DNA of 64,000 bases from the NCBI RefSeq assembly GCF_013522725.1, contig NZ_JAAMRF010000011.1:124001-188000 (forward strand), given 5' to 3'. The notes under the pieces are model-generated. The model saw nothing but the letters and a program-made list of their open reading frames with translations. It did no database searches and was not told the origin of the DNA. This document shows, piece by piece, positions 1-8,295 of the stretch. Both the position numbers and the translations under genes were made by a program. This DNA comes from Stutzerimonas azotifigens (lineage in GTDB: Bacteria; Pseudomonadota; Gammaproteobacteria; Pseudomonadales; Pseudomonadaceae). The number at the start of each line of letters is the position of its first letter. Position 1 is the first letter of the stretch.

Positions 1-645
1 GCCGGCCTGGTCGGCGAGGACGGCCCAACCCACGCCGGCAGCTTCGACCTCTCCTACCTGCGCTGCATCCCGGGCATGCTGGTGATGACGCCCAGCGACG
101 AGAACGAGATGCGCCGCATGCTCACCACCGGTTTCCACTACACCGGCCCGGCGGCGGTGCGCTACCCGCGCGGCAACGGACCGAACGCCGCGATCGAGCC
201 GGGCCTGCAGCCGTTGGAAATCGGCAAGTCGGTGGTTCGCCGCGAGGGCAAGCGGACTGCGCTGCTGGTCTTCGGTGTGCAGCTGCCGCAGGCGATGGAG
301 GTGGCCGAGAAGCTGGATGCGACGGTCGTCGACATGCGCTTCGTCAAGCCCTTGGATGAAGCCCGCGTGCGTTCGCTGGCCGAGCAGCATGAGCTGCTGG
401 TGACCATCGAGGAAAACAGCGTCATGGGCGGTGCCGGCAGTGCGGTCAGCGAGTACCTCGCCGCCCAGGGCATCGTGGTTCCGCTGCTGCACCTCGGTTT
501 GCCGGACACTTACGTCGAGCATGCCAAGCCGAACCAGATGCTCGCCGAGTGCGGGCTGGATGCCTCCGGCATCGAGGTCTCGGTCCGTGCACGGCTGGCC
601 GCGCTCGACGCCGCGACGCCACGTACCGCCGGCTCTGGCGCTTGA
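1..645 (+). CDS. dxs: 1-deoxy-D-xylulose-5-phosphate synthase, C-terminal part (5' truncated by window edge)
   Basis: The frame is open from base 1 and ends in TGA at 643-645, so the gene starts upstream of the window; the first internal ATG (76) is not the start. The visible ~214 residues cover the end of the pyrimidine-binding transketolase domain ([24 protein letters not shown] segment, then RYPRGNG) and the transketolase C-terminal domain ([28 protein letters not shown]). DXS condenses pyruvate and glyceraldehyde 3-phosphate to DXP, the precursor of isoprenoids and of thiamine and pyridoxal. In P. aeruginosa dxs sits beside the same btuF-like/ribA genes; here btuB lies in between. Family identity is clear; the N-terminus is not visible. 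Confidence 0.97.
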   Translation, partial: AGLVGEDGPTHAGSFDLSYLRCIPGMLVMTPSDENEMRRMLTTGFHYTGPAAVRYPRGNGPNAAIEPGLQPLEIGKSVVRREGKRTALLVFGVQLPQAMEVAEKLDATVVDMRFVKPLDEARVRSLAEQHELLVTIEENSVMGGAGSAVSEYLAAQGIVVPLLHLGLPDTYVEHAKPNQMLAECGLDASGIEVSVRARLAALDAATPRTAGSGA

Positions 646-688
646 GTTTTATCCGACCGCGACTTATGGTGCGCGGCGTTTCGATTGA

Positions 689-871
689 CCGAGGTCGCCC
701 GCACTGAAGGTGCGGGCGTTAAAAGGGAAGCAGGTGCGCCAATTGGCAAAGCCTGCGCTGCCCCCGCAACGGTAAGTGACCGCGATCTTTGATCGCCGCG
801 TTTCCGACAACCACTGGGCGTGCCCGGGAAGGTGGAAAAGTGAGCGTCGCAAGCCCGGAGACCTGCCTCGG
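689..871 (+). ncRNA. Cobalamin (AdoCbl) riboswitch upstream of btuB
   Basis: This fills most of the 338-base gap between dxs and btuB. It shows the class hallmarks in order: AAAAGGGAAGCAGGTG at about 721-736, the B12-box type GCTGCCCCCGCAACGGTAAGTG-like core at 757-778, CACTGGG...CGGGAAGG at 812-832, and AGCCCGGAGACCTGCC at 852-867. CCGAG (689-693) can pair with CTCGG (867-871) to close P1; the exact edges are approximate. The position 110 bases before the btuB ATG fits repression of B12 uptake by adenosylcobalamin. I see no strong separate promoter, and some transcription may read through from dxs. Confidence 0.93.
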
Positions 872-983
872 ACAGTAGCGACTGGTGCTGCGGAGGGCTG
901 CACCGTCAAGCGCAGCCCGCCGCGACTGCCTGCGCTTGCTCCTGCCCTCCTCAAAAAGCTGTTCGATTTTTTGAGGATTCCCA

Positions 984-2891
984 ATGAAATTGCTCCCTGT
1001 TGTCCTGGCCGTGGCACTCCTGCCCGCGGCTGTACATCACGCCTGCGCCCAAGGCAGGCCCGACCTGCTGCTCGACGATGTGGTGATCACCGCCAACCGC
1101 AGCGCACAACCCCGCAGCGAAAGCTCCGCCGCCGTCACGGTGTTCACCCGCGAGGACATCGAGCGCCTGCGCCCCGGCAGCGTCACCGAGCTTCTCGAAC
1201 GTGTACCCGGCGTGCAGGTGGTGCATAACGGCGGTCGTGGCAGCAACGTCACGCTGCTGATGCGCGGAACCAGCAACGACCAGACGCTCCTGCTGATCGA
1301 CGGCCAGCGCAGCGGGCCGATTTCGGCCGGCGGCGGCAGCCTGCAGTACCTCAGTGTCGAACAGATCGAGCGCGTGGAAGTGCTGCGCGGTTCCCGCTCT
1401 GCGCTCTACGGGGCTGACGCCATTGGCGGCGTGGTGCAGATCTTCACCCGCCGCGGCAGCGGCCAGGGACTCGAGCCTCGTCTGCGCATCGCCGGCGGCA
1501 GCCAGGGCACCTGGGAGCGCAGCCTCGGTCTCTCAGGCGGAAATCAACGAACCCGCTTCAGCCTCAACGCCAGCCTCGAGGAAACCAGCGGCATCGACCA
1601 CACCGGCCCGTCCTACCAGACCGATGCCGACCACGACGCCTATCGCAACCAGTCCTTCGCGCTCTCGCTCGTCCACCACTTCAGCGACGCCCTGGAGGGC
1701 GGGCTGAACCTGCTCGACCAACGCGGCAAGAGCGAGTACGACAACCCCTACGGACGCGAGGACCCGTTCTGGAACACCTTCGCCCAGGATCCCTACAACC
1801 ATTTTGCGGTGAGTAACGCCAGCGTCTATCTGGACGGCGAGATCAACCGGGTCTGGTCCAGCCGCGTAGAACTCGGCCATTCCGAGGACAAGCTCGACAG
1901 CCGCGACAAGCTGTTCCCCCAGAGCGACCGATTCAACAGCTACCGGGATTCGGCCACCTGGCTCAACACGCTTCGGCTCGGTGAGCGCCACAGCCTGCTG
2001 CTCGGCGCCGATTACCTCAACGACAAGCTGCGCAGCAACACGTCTTATGACGAGCAGAGCCGCTGGAACCAGGCCGGATTCGTCCAACACACCTATCGCG
2101 GCCGGGGCTTCTCCACCGAGCTCGGCCTGCGTCATGACAAGAATCAGCAGTACGGCAGCGAGAACACCTGGAACGCCGCGCTGACGCTTCCCGTCGACGA
2201 AGCCAATACGCTGGTCCTGTCGTATGCCGAAGGCTTCCGCGCGCCGACCTTCAACCAGCTGTATTACCCGGCCAGCCCCGTCTTCGGCCGAAGCAGCAAC
2301 CCCGACCTGTCCCCTGAAACCTCCAAGAGCTACGAGCTCCAATGGCGCAGCCAACTGGCCGAGCGCACGCGGCTCGAGGCCTCGGTCTACCGCACCGACA
2401 TTCGCGACCTGATTGCCTATGACACCGCCTCGTCGAACAACCAGAACGTCGCCACGGCCAGAATCAACGGCTTCGAGGCGGCACTGACGCATGAAATGCT
2501 CGGCTGGCAGGCCAACCTGGCGATCGGCGTGATCGATCCACGCAACCGCGAATCCGGCAAGACCCTGGCGCGTCGCGCCAAACGCACCCTGAACCTGGAC
2601 CTCGATCGTCGTTTCGGTGCCATCGGGGTGGGCGCCAGCTGGCTGGCCGTCAGCCGCAGCTACGACGACGCCGCCAATAGTCGAGAACTGGCCGGATATG
2701 GCGTGCTCGACCTGCGCGGCAGTTGGCAGGCAAGCAGCGAGCTGAGCTGGGACGTCAAGCTGATCAACCTGCTGGACAAGCAATACAGCCGCGCCCTGTA
2801 CTCCTCCACGGCCAACGGTTACAGCTACTACGGCTACGAGTCCATTCCGCGCAGCCTGATGGTCGGCTTCACCTGGACGCCGTCGCTCTAG
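984..2891 (+). CDS. btuB: TonB-dependent vitamin B12 outer membrane receptor BtuB
   Basis: A 635-aa protein for TonB-dependent import of cobalamin across the outer membrane. It has a signal peptide (about residues 1-22, ending ACAQ), a TonB box DDVVITANRS at 31-40, a plug domain to about residue 150 (LIDGQRSGP, VEVLRGSRSALYGADAIGGVVQIFTR) and a 22-strand barrel type C-terminus. The ATG at 984 is preceded by TTGAGGA. Assignment to B12 rather than another ligand rests on the cobalamin riboswitch directly upstream and the btuF-like gene next door. The last residue is Leu instead of the usual terminal aromatic, with Trp at -5. Its TAG stop shares the CTAG tetranucleotide with the stop of the convergent btuF-like gene. 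Confidence 0.93.
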   Translation: MKLLPVVLAVALLPAAVHHACAQGRPDLLLDDVVITANRSAQPRSESSAAVTVFTREDIERLRPGSVTELLERVPGVQVVHNGGRGSNVTLLMRGTSNDQTLLLIDGQRSGPISAGGGSLQYLSVEQIERVEVLRGSRSALYGADAIGGVVQIFTRRGSGQGLEPRLRIAGGSQGTWERSLGLSGGNQRTRFSLNASLEETSGIDHTGPSYQTDADHDAYRNQSFALSLVHHFSDALEGGLNLLDQRGKSEYDNPYGREDPFWNTFAQDPYNHFAVSNASVYLDGEINRVWSSRVELGHSEDKLDSRDKLFPQSDRFNSYRDSATWLNTLRLGERHSLLLGADYLNDKLRSNTSYDEQSRWNQAGFVQHTYRGRGFSTELGLRHDKNQQYGSENTWNAALTLPVDEANTLVLSYAEGFRAPTFNQLYYPASPVFGRSSNPDLSPETSKSYELQWRSQLAERTRLEASVYRTDIRDLIAYDTASSNNQNVATARINGFEAALTHEMLGWQANLAIGVIDPRNRESGKTLARRAKRTLNLDLDRRFGAIGVGASWLAVSRSYDDAANSRELAGYGVLDLRGSWQASSELSWDVKLINLLDKQYSRALYSSTANGYSYYGYESIPRSLMVGFTWTPSL

Positions 2892-3694
2892 TCGCTGCGC
2901 GCGTTCTCCAGCCGCTCGCACAGCCGCTCGGTCGCATCGAGCATCTGCAGGCTGGGCCGCTCGAGCCCGCGGTCGGGGACGGCCCAGACCTGATCTCGGC
3001 GCACCGCCGTCAGCTGCGGCCAGCGCTTCCAGGCATCGCGCTGGTTCGGCTCGCTGGTGAGGATGACGGCCGGATCGCGCGCCAGCACCGCTTCGATACC
3101 GACCTGGGGTGCCGGTAACCGCAGGTCGTCGAACAGGTTGCGGGCCCCGCAGGTCGCCAACGCATCGGATATCACCTGCGTTCCACCAATGGTATACAGC
3201 GGCTCGTCCCATATCTGATAGAACACCGGGACGGGGGGCGCCCGCCGATAGCGCTCCCGCAAGCGCGCCAGCCGCTCGCGCAGACGTGCCGCCCGCATGC
3301 GCCCGGCTTCGGCACGACCGATGCGCCCGCCAATCGCCTCGAGCTGGTCGGCGAGGTCGTCCAGTCGCCTCGGGGTTGCCTGGTAGAGCGGGATGCCGAA
3401 ACCGGCGAGCTGTTCGCGCTGTGCGCTGCTGATGCTGTCCGGCCAGAGCAGGATCAGATCGGGCTGCAGGCTCAGCAGGGTTTCCAGCTCCAGCTTGCCG
3501 TAGCGGCCCACCGAGGGAATACCCGCGAGCACTGCGGGCCGCTCGCCGCCATCGAGCACGCCCACCAGCAATTCACCTGCCCCCAGTTCGAGCATGACTT
3601 CACTCATCGAGGGCGCCAGGCTGACCACACGCTCTGCCGCATTTGCGGTGAACGCGCCCAGCAGGGCCAGCGACAGCAGCAGCCGCGTGCGCAT
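2888..3694 (-). CDS. btuF: Periplasmic cobalamin-binding protein, BtuF-like
   Basis: A 268-aa protein with a signal peptide (residues 1-19, [19 protein letters not shown]) followed by a class III periplasmic binding-protein fold: ERVVSLAPSMSEVMLELGAG, a long linking helix rich in Arg/Leu (about 135-165), and a second lobe with YTIGGTQVISDALATCGARNLF. BtuF-type proteins deliver B12 to BtuCD in the inner membrane. The ATG at 3694 overlaps the TGA of the upstream membrane-protein gene by one base (TGATG), which decides the start and implies translational coupling. No btuC or btuD lies in the window. A haem or iron-chelate ligand is possible but less likely beside btuB. Confidence 0.85.
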   Translation of the reverse strand: MRTRLLLSLALLGAFTANAAERVVSLAPSMSEVMLELGAGELLVGVLDGGERPAVLAGIPSVGRYGKLELETLLSLQPDLILLWPDSISSAQREQLAGFGIPLYQATPRRLDDLADQLEAIGGRIGRAEAGRMRAARLRERLARLRERYRRAPPVPVFYQIWDEPLYTIGGTQVISDALATCGARNLFDDLRLPAPQVGIEAVLARDPAVILTSEPNQRDAWKRWPQLTAVRRDQVWAVPDRGLERPSLQMLDATERLCERLENARSD

Positions 3695-4110
3695 CAATCC
3701 AGCTGTCGCGGTATGCGGTAGAGCAGCAGCAGCGCCAGGCTGCCGACGACCAGCAGCCACTGCGCCACCGGTTCGAGCCCCAGGAGCACGCCGATCGCCG
3801 CCAGCCAGGCAGGAAGCGCCGCACCGAGCAACGCACGGCGACGCACCCGACGCAAATCGGACCAGGCAGCGGTTTCGGCATCGGTGTCGAGCGCACGCTC
3901 GGTGGCGATCAGGGCATGCTTGAAGGCGGTGAAGCGTGCCAGGCTGAAGAAGAACGTCAGCAGGCTCGCGCAGAACAGCGGCAACGCCAAGTGAGGAAAG
4001 AACTGAACGTCGGAGAACAGCAGCCTGCTGATCATCAACGGAAGCAGCACCAACGGCCATTGCAGCCAGCTATCACGCGCAAGCTGGCGCCGAGCCGCCT
4101 TGCGCGTCAT
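3694..4110 (-). CDS. Small four-TM inner membrane protein of unknown function
   Basis: A 138-aa protein with four predicted hydrophobic segments (about 15-35, 38-58, 93-108 and 112-130). A polar, charged stretch lies between segments 2 and 3 ([34 protein letters not shown] not quoted in full; residues about 58-92). It starts with ATG at 4110 inside the ATGA overlap with the ribA stop and ends in the TGATG overlap with the btuF-like start, so it is coupled at both ends. I do not recognise a functional family. It is too small to be a BtuC permease or a complete MFS transporter. The conserved neighbourhood suggests a role with flavin or cobalamin handling, but this is inference from context only. 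Confidence 0.8.
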   Translation of the reverse strand: MTRKAARRQLARDSWLQWPLVLLPLMISRLLFSDVQFFPHLALPLFCASLLTFFFSLARFTAFKHALIATERALDTDAETAAWSDLRRVRRRALLGAALPAWLAAIGVLLGLEPVAQWLLVVGSLALLLLYRIPRQLD

Positions 4111-4724
4111 GACTGCTCGGCTTCGCCCTGGTGGATTTCGCCGAGCATATGGCCCAGCTTGCCGGCCTTGGTGGCCAGGTACTTCTCGTTGTGGGGGTTG
4201 TGCGCGATCTGCAGCGGCTTGCGCTCCACCACGCGGATCCCGTAGCCCTGCAAGGCCTTCACCTTGCGCGGGTTGTTGGTCATCAGCTTGATTTCGGCGA
4301 TGCCCAGATGCTCAAGCATCGGCAGGCAGATGGCGTAGTCGCGCATGTCGGGGGCGAAGCCCAGGCGCTCGTTGGCTTCGACCGTGTCGGCACCGGTGTC
4401 CTGCAGGGCGTACGCGCGGATCTTGTTCAAGAGCCCGATGCCGCGTCCTTCCTGACGCAGGTAGAGCAAGGCTCCACGGCCCTCCTGGGCGATCGCCCGC
4501 AGCGCCGCCTCGAGTTGAAACCCACAATCGCAGCGCAGGCTGAACAGCGCATCACCGGTGAGGCACTCCGAATGCAGGCGGCCCAGCACCGGCTTGCCAT
4601 CGGCCACGTTCCCCATCGTCAGGACCACATGCTCCTTACCAGTTTCCTGGTCGAGAAAACCATGCATGGTGAACACGCCGAAAGGCGTCGGCAGTTGGGA
4701 GGCGGCGACGAAGACGACAGGCAC
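4107..4724 (-). CDS. ribA: GTP cyclohydrolase II
   Basis: A 205-aa enzyme for the first step of riboflavin synthesis, opening GTP to 2,5-diamino-6-ribosylamino-4(3H)-pyrimidinone 5'-phosphate. The zinc ligands Cys54, Cys65 and Cys67 ([18 protein letters not shown]) and the catalytic QEGRGIGL motif (91-98) are intact, and length is typical. The start is GTG at 4724 with TGGAG 8 bases upstream; later ATGs would cut conserved N-terminal residues ([16 protein letters not shown]). It is the first gene of a coupled three-gene unit and lies outside the FMN riboswitch operon, so it may not share FMN control. A TACAAT at 4762-4757 is a possible -10. Confidence 0.97.
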   Translation of the reverse strand: MPVVFVAASQLPTPFGVFTMHGFLDQETGKEHVVLTMGNVADGKPVLGRLHSECLTGDALFSLRCDCGFQLEAALRAIAQEGRGALLYLRQEGRGIGLLNKIRAYALQDTGADTVEANERLGFAPDMRDYAICLPMLEHLGIAEIKLMTNNPRKVKALQGYGIRVVERKPLQIAHNPHNEKYLATKAGKLGHMLGEIHQGEAEQS

Positions 4725-4770
4725 CGGAGAGACTCCAGAAGGCAGAAAAGGGCAATATTGTAACCTAACC

Positions 4771-4842
4771 GGAAGCTGGAAGCTGGAAGCTGGAAGCTGG
4801 AAGCTGGAAGCTGGAAGCTGGAAGCTGGAAGCTGGAAGCTGG
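4771..4842. repeat. Tandem heptamer array, ten copies of GGAAGCT
   Basis: Ten perfect GGAAGCT units plus GG make up 72 bases with no variant copy. The array starts 46 bases upstream of the ribA GTG, outside any gene. The possible ribA -10 (TACAAT, 4762-4757) would put a -35 around 4780-4786, inside the first repeats. Perfect short tandem repeats are prone to slippage, so copy number may vary between cells or strains. Confidence 0.97.
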
Positions 4843-4890
4843 TCAGCCTGAGACGCACTGGTACCGCGTCAACCGCGAGGCCCTTGCCAT

Positions 4891-4998
4891 AGCCACTTGT
4901 AGAAGCGAGCCATGCTCGCGGTAACGCCAGCAGAGCAGCAAATCGAAGAAGTGGCGGTTTGCACCCACCTACGCCAGCTTCTGGCTTCAAGCTGCTTC
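4891..4998. repeat. REP-like palindrome and degenerate intergenic repeat
   Basis: TTGTAGAAGCGAGCCATGCTCGCGG (about 4898-4922) resembles the Pseudomonas REP consensus TGTAGGAGCGAGCNNGCTCGCGA, with GCGAGC/GCTCGC as the inverted arms. Downstream, CAGCTTCTGGCTTCAAGCTGCTTC (about 4976-4999) is related in composition to the heptamer array. With the heptamer array, this accounts for the 274-base gap between ribA and the protease gene. I see no gene here. Confidence 0.6.
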
Positions 4999-5640
4999 TT
5001 AGATCTTCGACTCCAGGCGGAGCATGCCCTGGTCCTCACGCCAGCTGACGCGGTTGAGAAAACTCATGCCCAGCAGCGCCTCGGTGGGCGAGCCGCCTTC
5101 GATCACCACGGCTTCGACACCCAGCACTTCGAGCGGGCCGATCTTGACGCTGCTCAGGTGCACGCGCCAGGCATTGGCGGTGCCGCTGGCCGTGCTCACC
5201 ACCATCGGCTTGCCATTCACACGGTAGTCGATGCCCAGTCGCCGCGCCTGCGCCTCGTTGAGGGCGACGGAGGACGCACCGGTGTCCACCAGGAACTGCA
5301 CCGGCTGGGAATCGATCGAACCGGCAACCCAGTAATGACCACCCGCGCCCTGGGCGATGCTCATCTGCGCCCGGCTCGGTGCGGCGAAGCCCGCGCTGTA
5401 TTCGCGGCTGAGCTCGTATCGGCGCTCGACGCCATCGACACGCAGCACGGCGCCGCGCGAGTCGGCGCTGATTACCTGAACGCCGCCAGGGCCAGTCTGC
5501 CCGGCCCTGACCAGCTTGCGCTGCCCATCGACATAAACCACTGCCGCGTTTGGAAACAATCCGACCACCTGGACCTGGGTCGCTGCCGCAGTCGCCAACG
5601 GCATCGCCAGCAGCACGCCGGCAAACAGCATCGAACGCAT
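4999..5640 (-). CDS. Retropepsin-like aspartic protease family protein (TIGR02281 type)
   Basis: A 213-aa exported or membrane-anchored protein. It has an N-terminal signal segment (1-20), a linker domain, and a single retropepsin fold with the catalytic DTGAS at 119-123 followed by hydrophobic strands (VVIEGG, ALLGMSFLNRVSW). Family members act as dimers with one Asp each. The chosen ATG at 5640 has GGAG seven to eight bases upstream and starts directly with the signal peptide; longer upstream readings lack such features. The substrate is unknown. It sits alone between pgpA and ribA as in other pseudomonads. Confidence 0.87.
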   Translation of the reverse strand: MRSMLFAGVLLAMPLATAAATQVQVVGLFPNAAVVYVDGQRKLVRAGQTGPGGVQVISADSRGAVLRVDGVERRYELSREYSAGFAAPSRAQMSIAQGAGGHYWVAGSIDSQPVQFLVDTGASSVALNEAQARRLGIDYRVNGKPMVVSTASGTANAWRVHLSSVKIGPLEVLGVEAVVIEGGSPTEALLGMSFLNRVSWREDQGMLRLESKI

Positions 5641-5756
5641 CGTCTCACTCCGCAAAATATCCGGCCTCGCCGCCACGCGCCAAGCATAGCGCCGCGGCAC
5701 GGTCGATTCCGGGTAGCAGGTCAGGTTCACGCGCATCCGTGTGACGCTTCGCCCGT

Positions 5757-6257
5757 TCAGACCAGCGCCCAAACCAGCCCCTGCATGACCAGCCAGGCGG
5801 CGACCCCGGCGAGCACGTCGTCGAGCATGATACCCAGGCCGCCGTGCACGTTGCGGTCGACCCAGCTGATCGGCCAGGGCTTGGCGATATCCATCACCCT
5901 GAACACCACGAAGCCGGCCAGCAGCCAGTACCAGCCCTCGGGCACCAGCCACAGCGTGATCCAGATACCCACCATCTCGTCCCAGACGATGCCTTCATGG
6001 TCATGCACACCCAGATCCCGGGCGACCTTGCCGCACAGCCAGCAGCCGAACAGCATGGCCACGCCGAGCAGCAGCCAGTAACCCCAGTCCGGCAACAGCT
6101 GCCAGAGCGGAACGAACGGCAGCGCAACCAGCGAGCCCCAGGTTCCGGGTGCCTTGGGCAGGGTACCGGAGCCGAAACCGAATGCCAGGTTGTGCCAGGG
6201 GTTGCTCCATACCGAGGGTGGCACCGGCGTAGCGGGCGCCTGCAGCGAATCAGTCAA
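5757..6257 (-). CDS. pgpA: Phosphatidylglycerophosphatase A
   Basis: A 166-aa inner membrane phosphatase converting phosphatidylglycerophosphate to phosphatidylglycerol. It carries the family signature GTLPKAPGTWGS (31-42) and the acidic motif DHEGIVWDEMVG (86-97), with hydrophobic segments around 43-75 and 97-150. The start appears to be TTG at 6257: AAGGAT lies five bases upstream and the first conserved block follows at about residue 20. It is the last gene of the rib-nusB-thiL-pgpA operon, 42 bases after thiL. The length is normal. Confidence 0.94.
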   Translation of the reverse strand: MTDSLQAPATPVPPSVWSNPWHNLAFGFGSGTLPKAPGTWGSLVALPFVPLWQLLPDWGYWLLLGVAMLFGCWLCGKVARDLGVHDHEGIVWDEMVGIWITLWLVPEGWYWLLAGFVVFRVMDIAKPWPISWVDRNVHGGLGIMLDDVLAGVAAWLVMQGLVWALV

Positions 6258-6299
6258 ACCGGATCCTTATTCGTGTAAAAGCGAGTCCAGCCGAACACA

Positions 6300-7259
6300 T
6301 CAGCTGGAAAAATGCCGATAACCCTGATTGGCGAAAGCCACAGGCGCGCCAGCCTTGTCGACCAACCGGACTCCACTGCCCGCCTCGACCGTGCCGATCG
6401 GATGGACAGGCCAACCCTGCGCCTGCAGCGGCGACAGCTGGTCGGGCGGCAGGGTAAAGGCCAGCAGGTAGTCGTCGCCACCCGCCAGCGCGGCAGCCAG
6501 GGCCTGCTCGTGTCCGAGGAACTGGAGCAGCGGCGCCGACAGCGGGATGCGCTCGGACTCGATACGCAGCGCCACGCCAGACGCTGACGCGATATGGCCA
6601 CAATCGCCCAGCAGACCGTCGGAGATGTCCAGCGCGGCACTGGCATGGCCACGCAAGGCCTGGCCCAGTTCGAGCTGCGGTCGTGGCACCCAGTAGCGGG
6701 CCAGCAAGGCGTCGGCCACAGGCGGTGACGCCTGACGTTGGCCGAGCACCAGCGCCAGCGCACCCGCTGCATCGCCGAGCGGACCGCCGACGCAAAGCAG
6801 GTCGCCCGGTCGGGCGCCACTCCGGGTCAGTGCCGCACCGCATGGCAGGCGACCGAAGACGGTGAGCGTCAGGCTGAGCGGGCCGCGGGTGGTATCGCCG
6901 CCGAGCAGCCGCATCCCGCAGCGAGCCGCCATGGCATCCAGTCCTCGGGAAAACGCCTCTAGCCAGGATGGCTGTGCGTCGGGCAGGGTCAGCGCCAGGG
7001 TGAAGCCGATAGGCGTGGCGCCCATCGCCGCAAGGTCGCTGGTCGATACACCCAACGCCCGTTGCGCCAGCAACTCGGGATCGCAAGCAGCGGGAAAATG
7101 CACGGCCTCGACCAACGTATCGGTGGAGACGGCCAGCACTTCACCGGCCGACAACGCCAGCAGGGCACAGTCGTCGCCGATCCCGAGCAGCACTTCGCCG
7201 CCGGGCCTGGCACAGGCCGCGGCGGCGAAGTATTGGCGGATCAGCTCAAACTCACCCAC
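6300..7259 (-). CDS. thiL: Thiamine-monophosphate kinase
   Basis: A 319-aa ATP-dependent kinase making thiamine diphosphate from thiamine monophosphate. It has the AIR-synthase-like fold with GIGDDCALL (26-34), VSTDTLVEAVHF, GVSTSDLAAMGA and LGGDTTRGP. The start is set at GTG 7259 because the conserved family N-terminus is M-GEFELIRQYF. An in-frame GTG at 7289 would add ten residues and overlap nusB by 17 bases with no better ribosome site. It lies between nusB and pgpA, a standard gammaproteobacterial order. Confidence 0.95.
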   Translation of the reverse strand: MGEFELIRQYFAAAACARPGGEVLLGIGDDCALLALSAGEVLAVSTDTLVEAVHFPAACDPELLAQRALGVSTSDLAAMGATPIGFTLALTLPDAQPSWLEAFSRGLDAMAARCGMRLLGGDTTRGPLSLTLTVFGRLPCGAALTRSGARPGDLLCVGGPLGDAAGALALVLGQRQASPPVADALLARYWVPRPQLELGQALRGHASAALDISDGLLGDCGHIASASGVALRIESERIPLSAPLLQFLGHEQALAAALAGGDDYLLAFTLPPDQLSPLQAQGWPVHPIGTVEAGSGVRLVDKAGAPVAFANQGYRHFSS

Positions 7260-7272
7260 CGCACGACAACTC

Positions 7273-7761
7273 TCAGCGTCGGTCGCCACGTACTTCGGCG
7301 CTACGCAGGCTCGGTGCCAGCTTGTCCAGCACGCCGTTGACGAACTTGTGTCCGTCGGTGGCGCCGTAGACCTTGGCCAGCTCGATACCTTCGTTGATCA
7401 CGACCCGGTAAGGCACGTCCAGACGCTGCATCAGCTCGTAGGTGGACAGGCGCAGAATGGCCAGCTCCACCGGGTCGAGTTCGTCCAGCGGGCGATCGAG
7501 CAGCGGCTCGATGGCCTGGTCGATCTCGGTCTTGCTGCGCGCAACGCCGGTGAGCAGCTCGTGGAAGTAGGCGCCATCGACGCCGGCGAAATCGTTGTCG
7601 ACGCGAAACTGCGCCTCGATTTCATTGAGGCTTTGCCCGGCCATGTGCCACTGATACAGCGCCTGCATCGCCAGGCTGCGGGCCACACGGCGGGTGGCGA
7701 TGCGCCCTTTGGCCGGCTTGGCCGGCTGGGCGTCGGGACTGTCGTCGCGATTCAGACTCAC
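7273..7761 (-). CDS. nusB: Transcription antitermination factor NusB
   Basis: A 162-aa all-helical protein that, with NusE (S10), binds boxA in nascent rRNA leaders for antitermination. Conserved segments include [20 protein letters not shown] near the N-terminus, the helix with [17 protein letters not shown], and [30 protein letters not shown] at the C-terminus. The GTG start at 7761 forms a GTGA overlap with the ribH stop, implying coupled translation. The N-terminal ~20 residues (KPAKGR region) are a charged extension common in pseudomonads. Confidence 0.97.
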   Translation of the reverse strand: MSLNRDDSPDAQPAKPAKGRIATRRVARSLAMQALYQWHMAGQSLNEIEAQFRVDNDFAGVDGAYFHELLTGVARSKTEIDQAIEPLLDRPLDELDPVELAILRLSTYELMQRLDVPYRVVINEGIELAKVYGATDGHKFVNGVLDKLAPSLRSAEVRGDRR

Positions 7762-8234
7762 TTGGCCTCCAGCTGCGCCAGCAGGCTCACCATTTCAAGT
7801 GCCGAGAGTGCGGCCTCGGCGCCTTTGTTGCCGGCCTTGGTGCCCGAGCGCTCGATGGCCTGCTCGATGGAGTCGACGGTCAGTACGCCGAAGGCGACCG
7901 GCACACCGAATTCCATGGAAACCTGCGCCAGGCCCTTGGTGCACTCGCCCGCCACATATTCGAAGTGCGGGGTGCCGCCGCGAATGACCGCGCCGAGCGC
8001 GATGATGGCGTCGTACTCGCCCTGCTGGGCGACCTTCTGTGACACCAACGGAATCTCGAAAGCACCCGGCGCGCGAATGATGGTGATGTCGCTTTCGTTG
8101 ATGCCGTGGCGCAGCAGCGTATCGACGGCGCCGCTCACCAGGCTTTCGACGACGAAGCTGTTGAAGCGGCCAACCACCAGGGCGAATTTGCCGCTGGGGG
8201 CGATGAAGGTACCTTCGATGGTCTTCAGGGTCAT
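7758..8234 (-). CDS. ribH: 6,7-dimethyl-8-ribityllumazine synthase
   Basis: A 158-aa subunit of the lumazine synthase that condenses 5-amino-6-ribitylaminouracil with 3,4-dihydroxy-2-butanone 4-phosphate. Visible are [23 protein letters not shown] (54-63), [14 protein letters not shown] with the catalytic His at 90, and [10 protein letters not shown] set the start at ATG 8234 (MTLKTIEG), the usual family start. An ATG at 8246 would add four residues, but the AAAGAG there directly abuts it, which is poor spacing. It belongs to the FMN riboswitch operon and its stop overlaps nusB. Confidence 0.95.
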   Translation of the reverse strand: MTLKTIEGTFIAPSGKFALVVGRFNSFVVESLVSGAVDTLLRHGINESDITIIRAPGAFEIPLVSQKVAQQGEYDAIIALGAVIRGGTPHFEYVAGECTKGLAQVSMEFGVPVAFGVLTVDSIEQAIERSGTKAGNKGAEAALSALEMVSLLAQLEAK

Positions 8235-8295
8235 ATCGTTACTCATCTCTTTAAAGAACGAAGGCGCCGCGATCTTGGCGGCGCCTCTGCATCGG

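Noticed and set aside
4771..4842. CRISPR array
   Set aside because: The units are contiguous 7-mers with no spacers and no cas genes.
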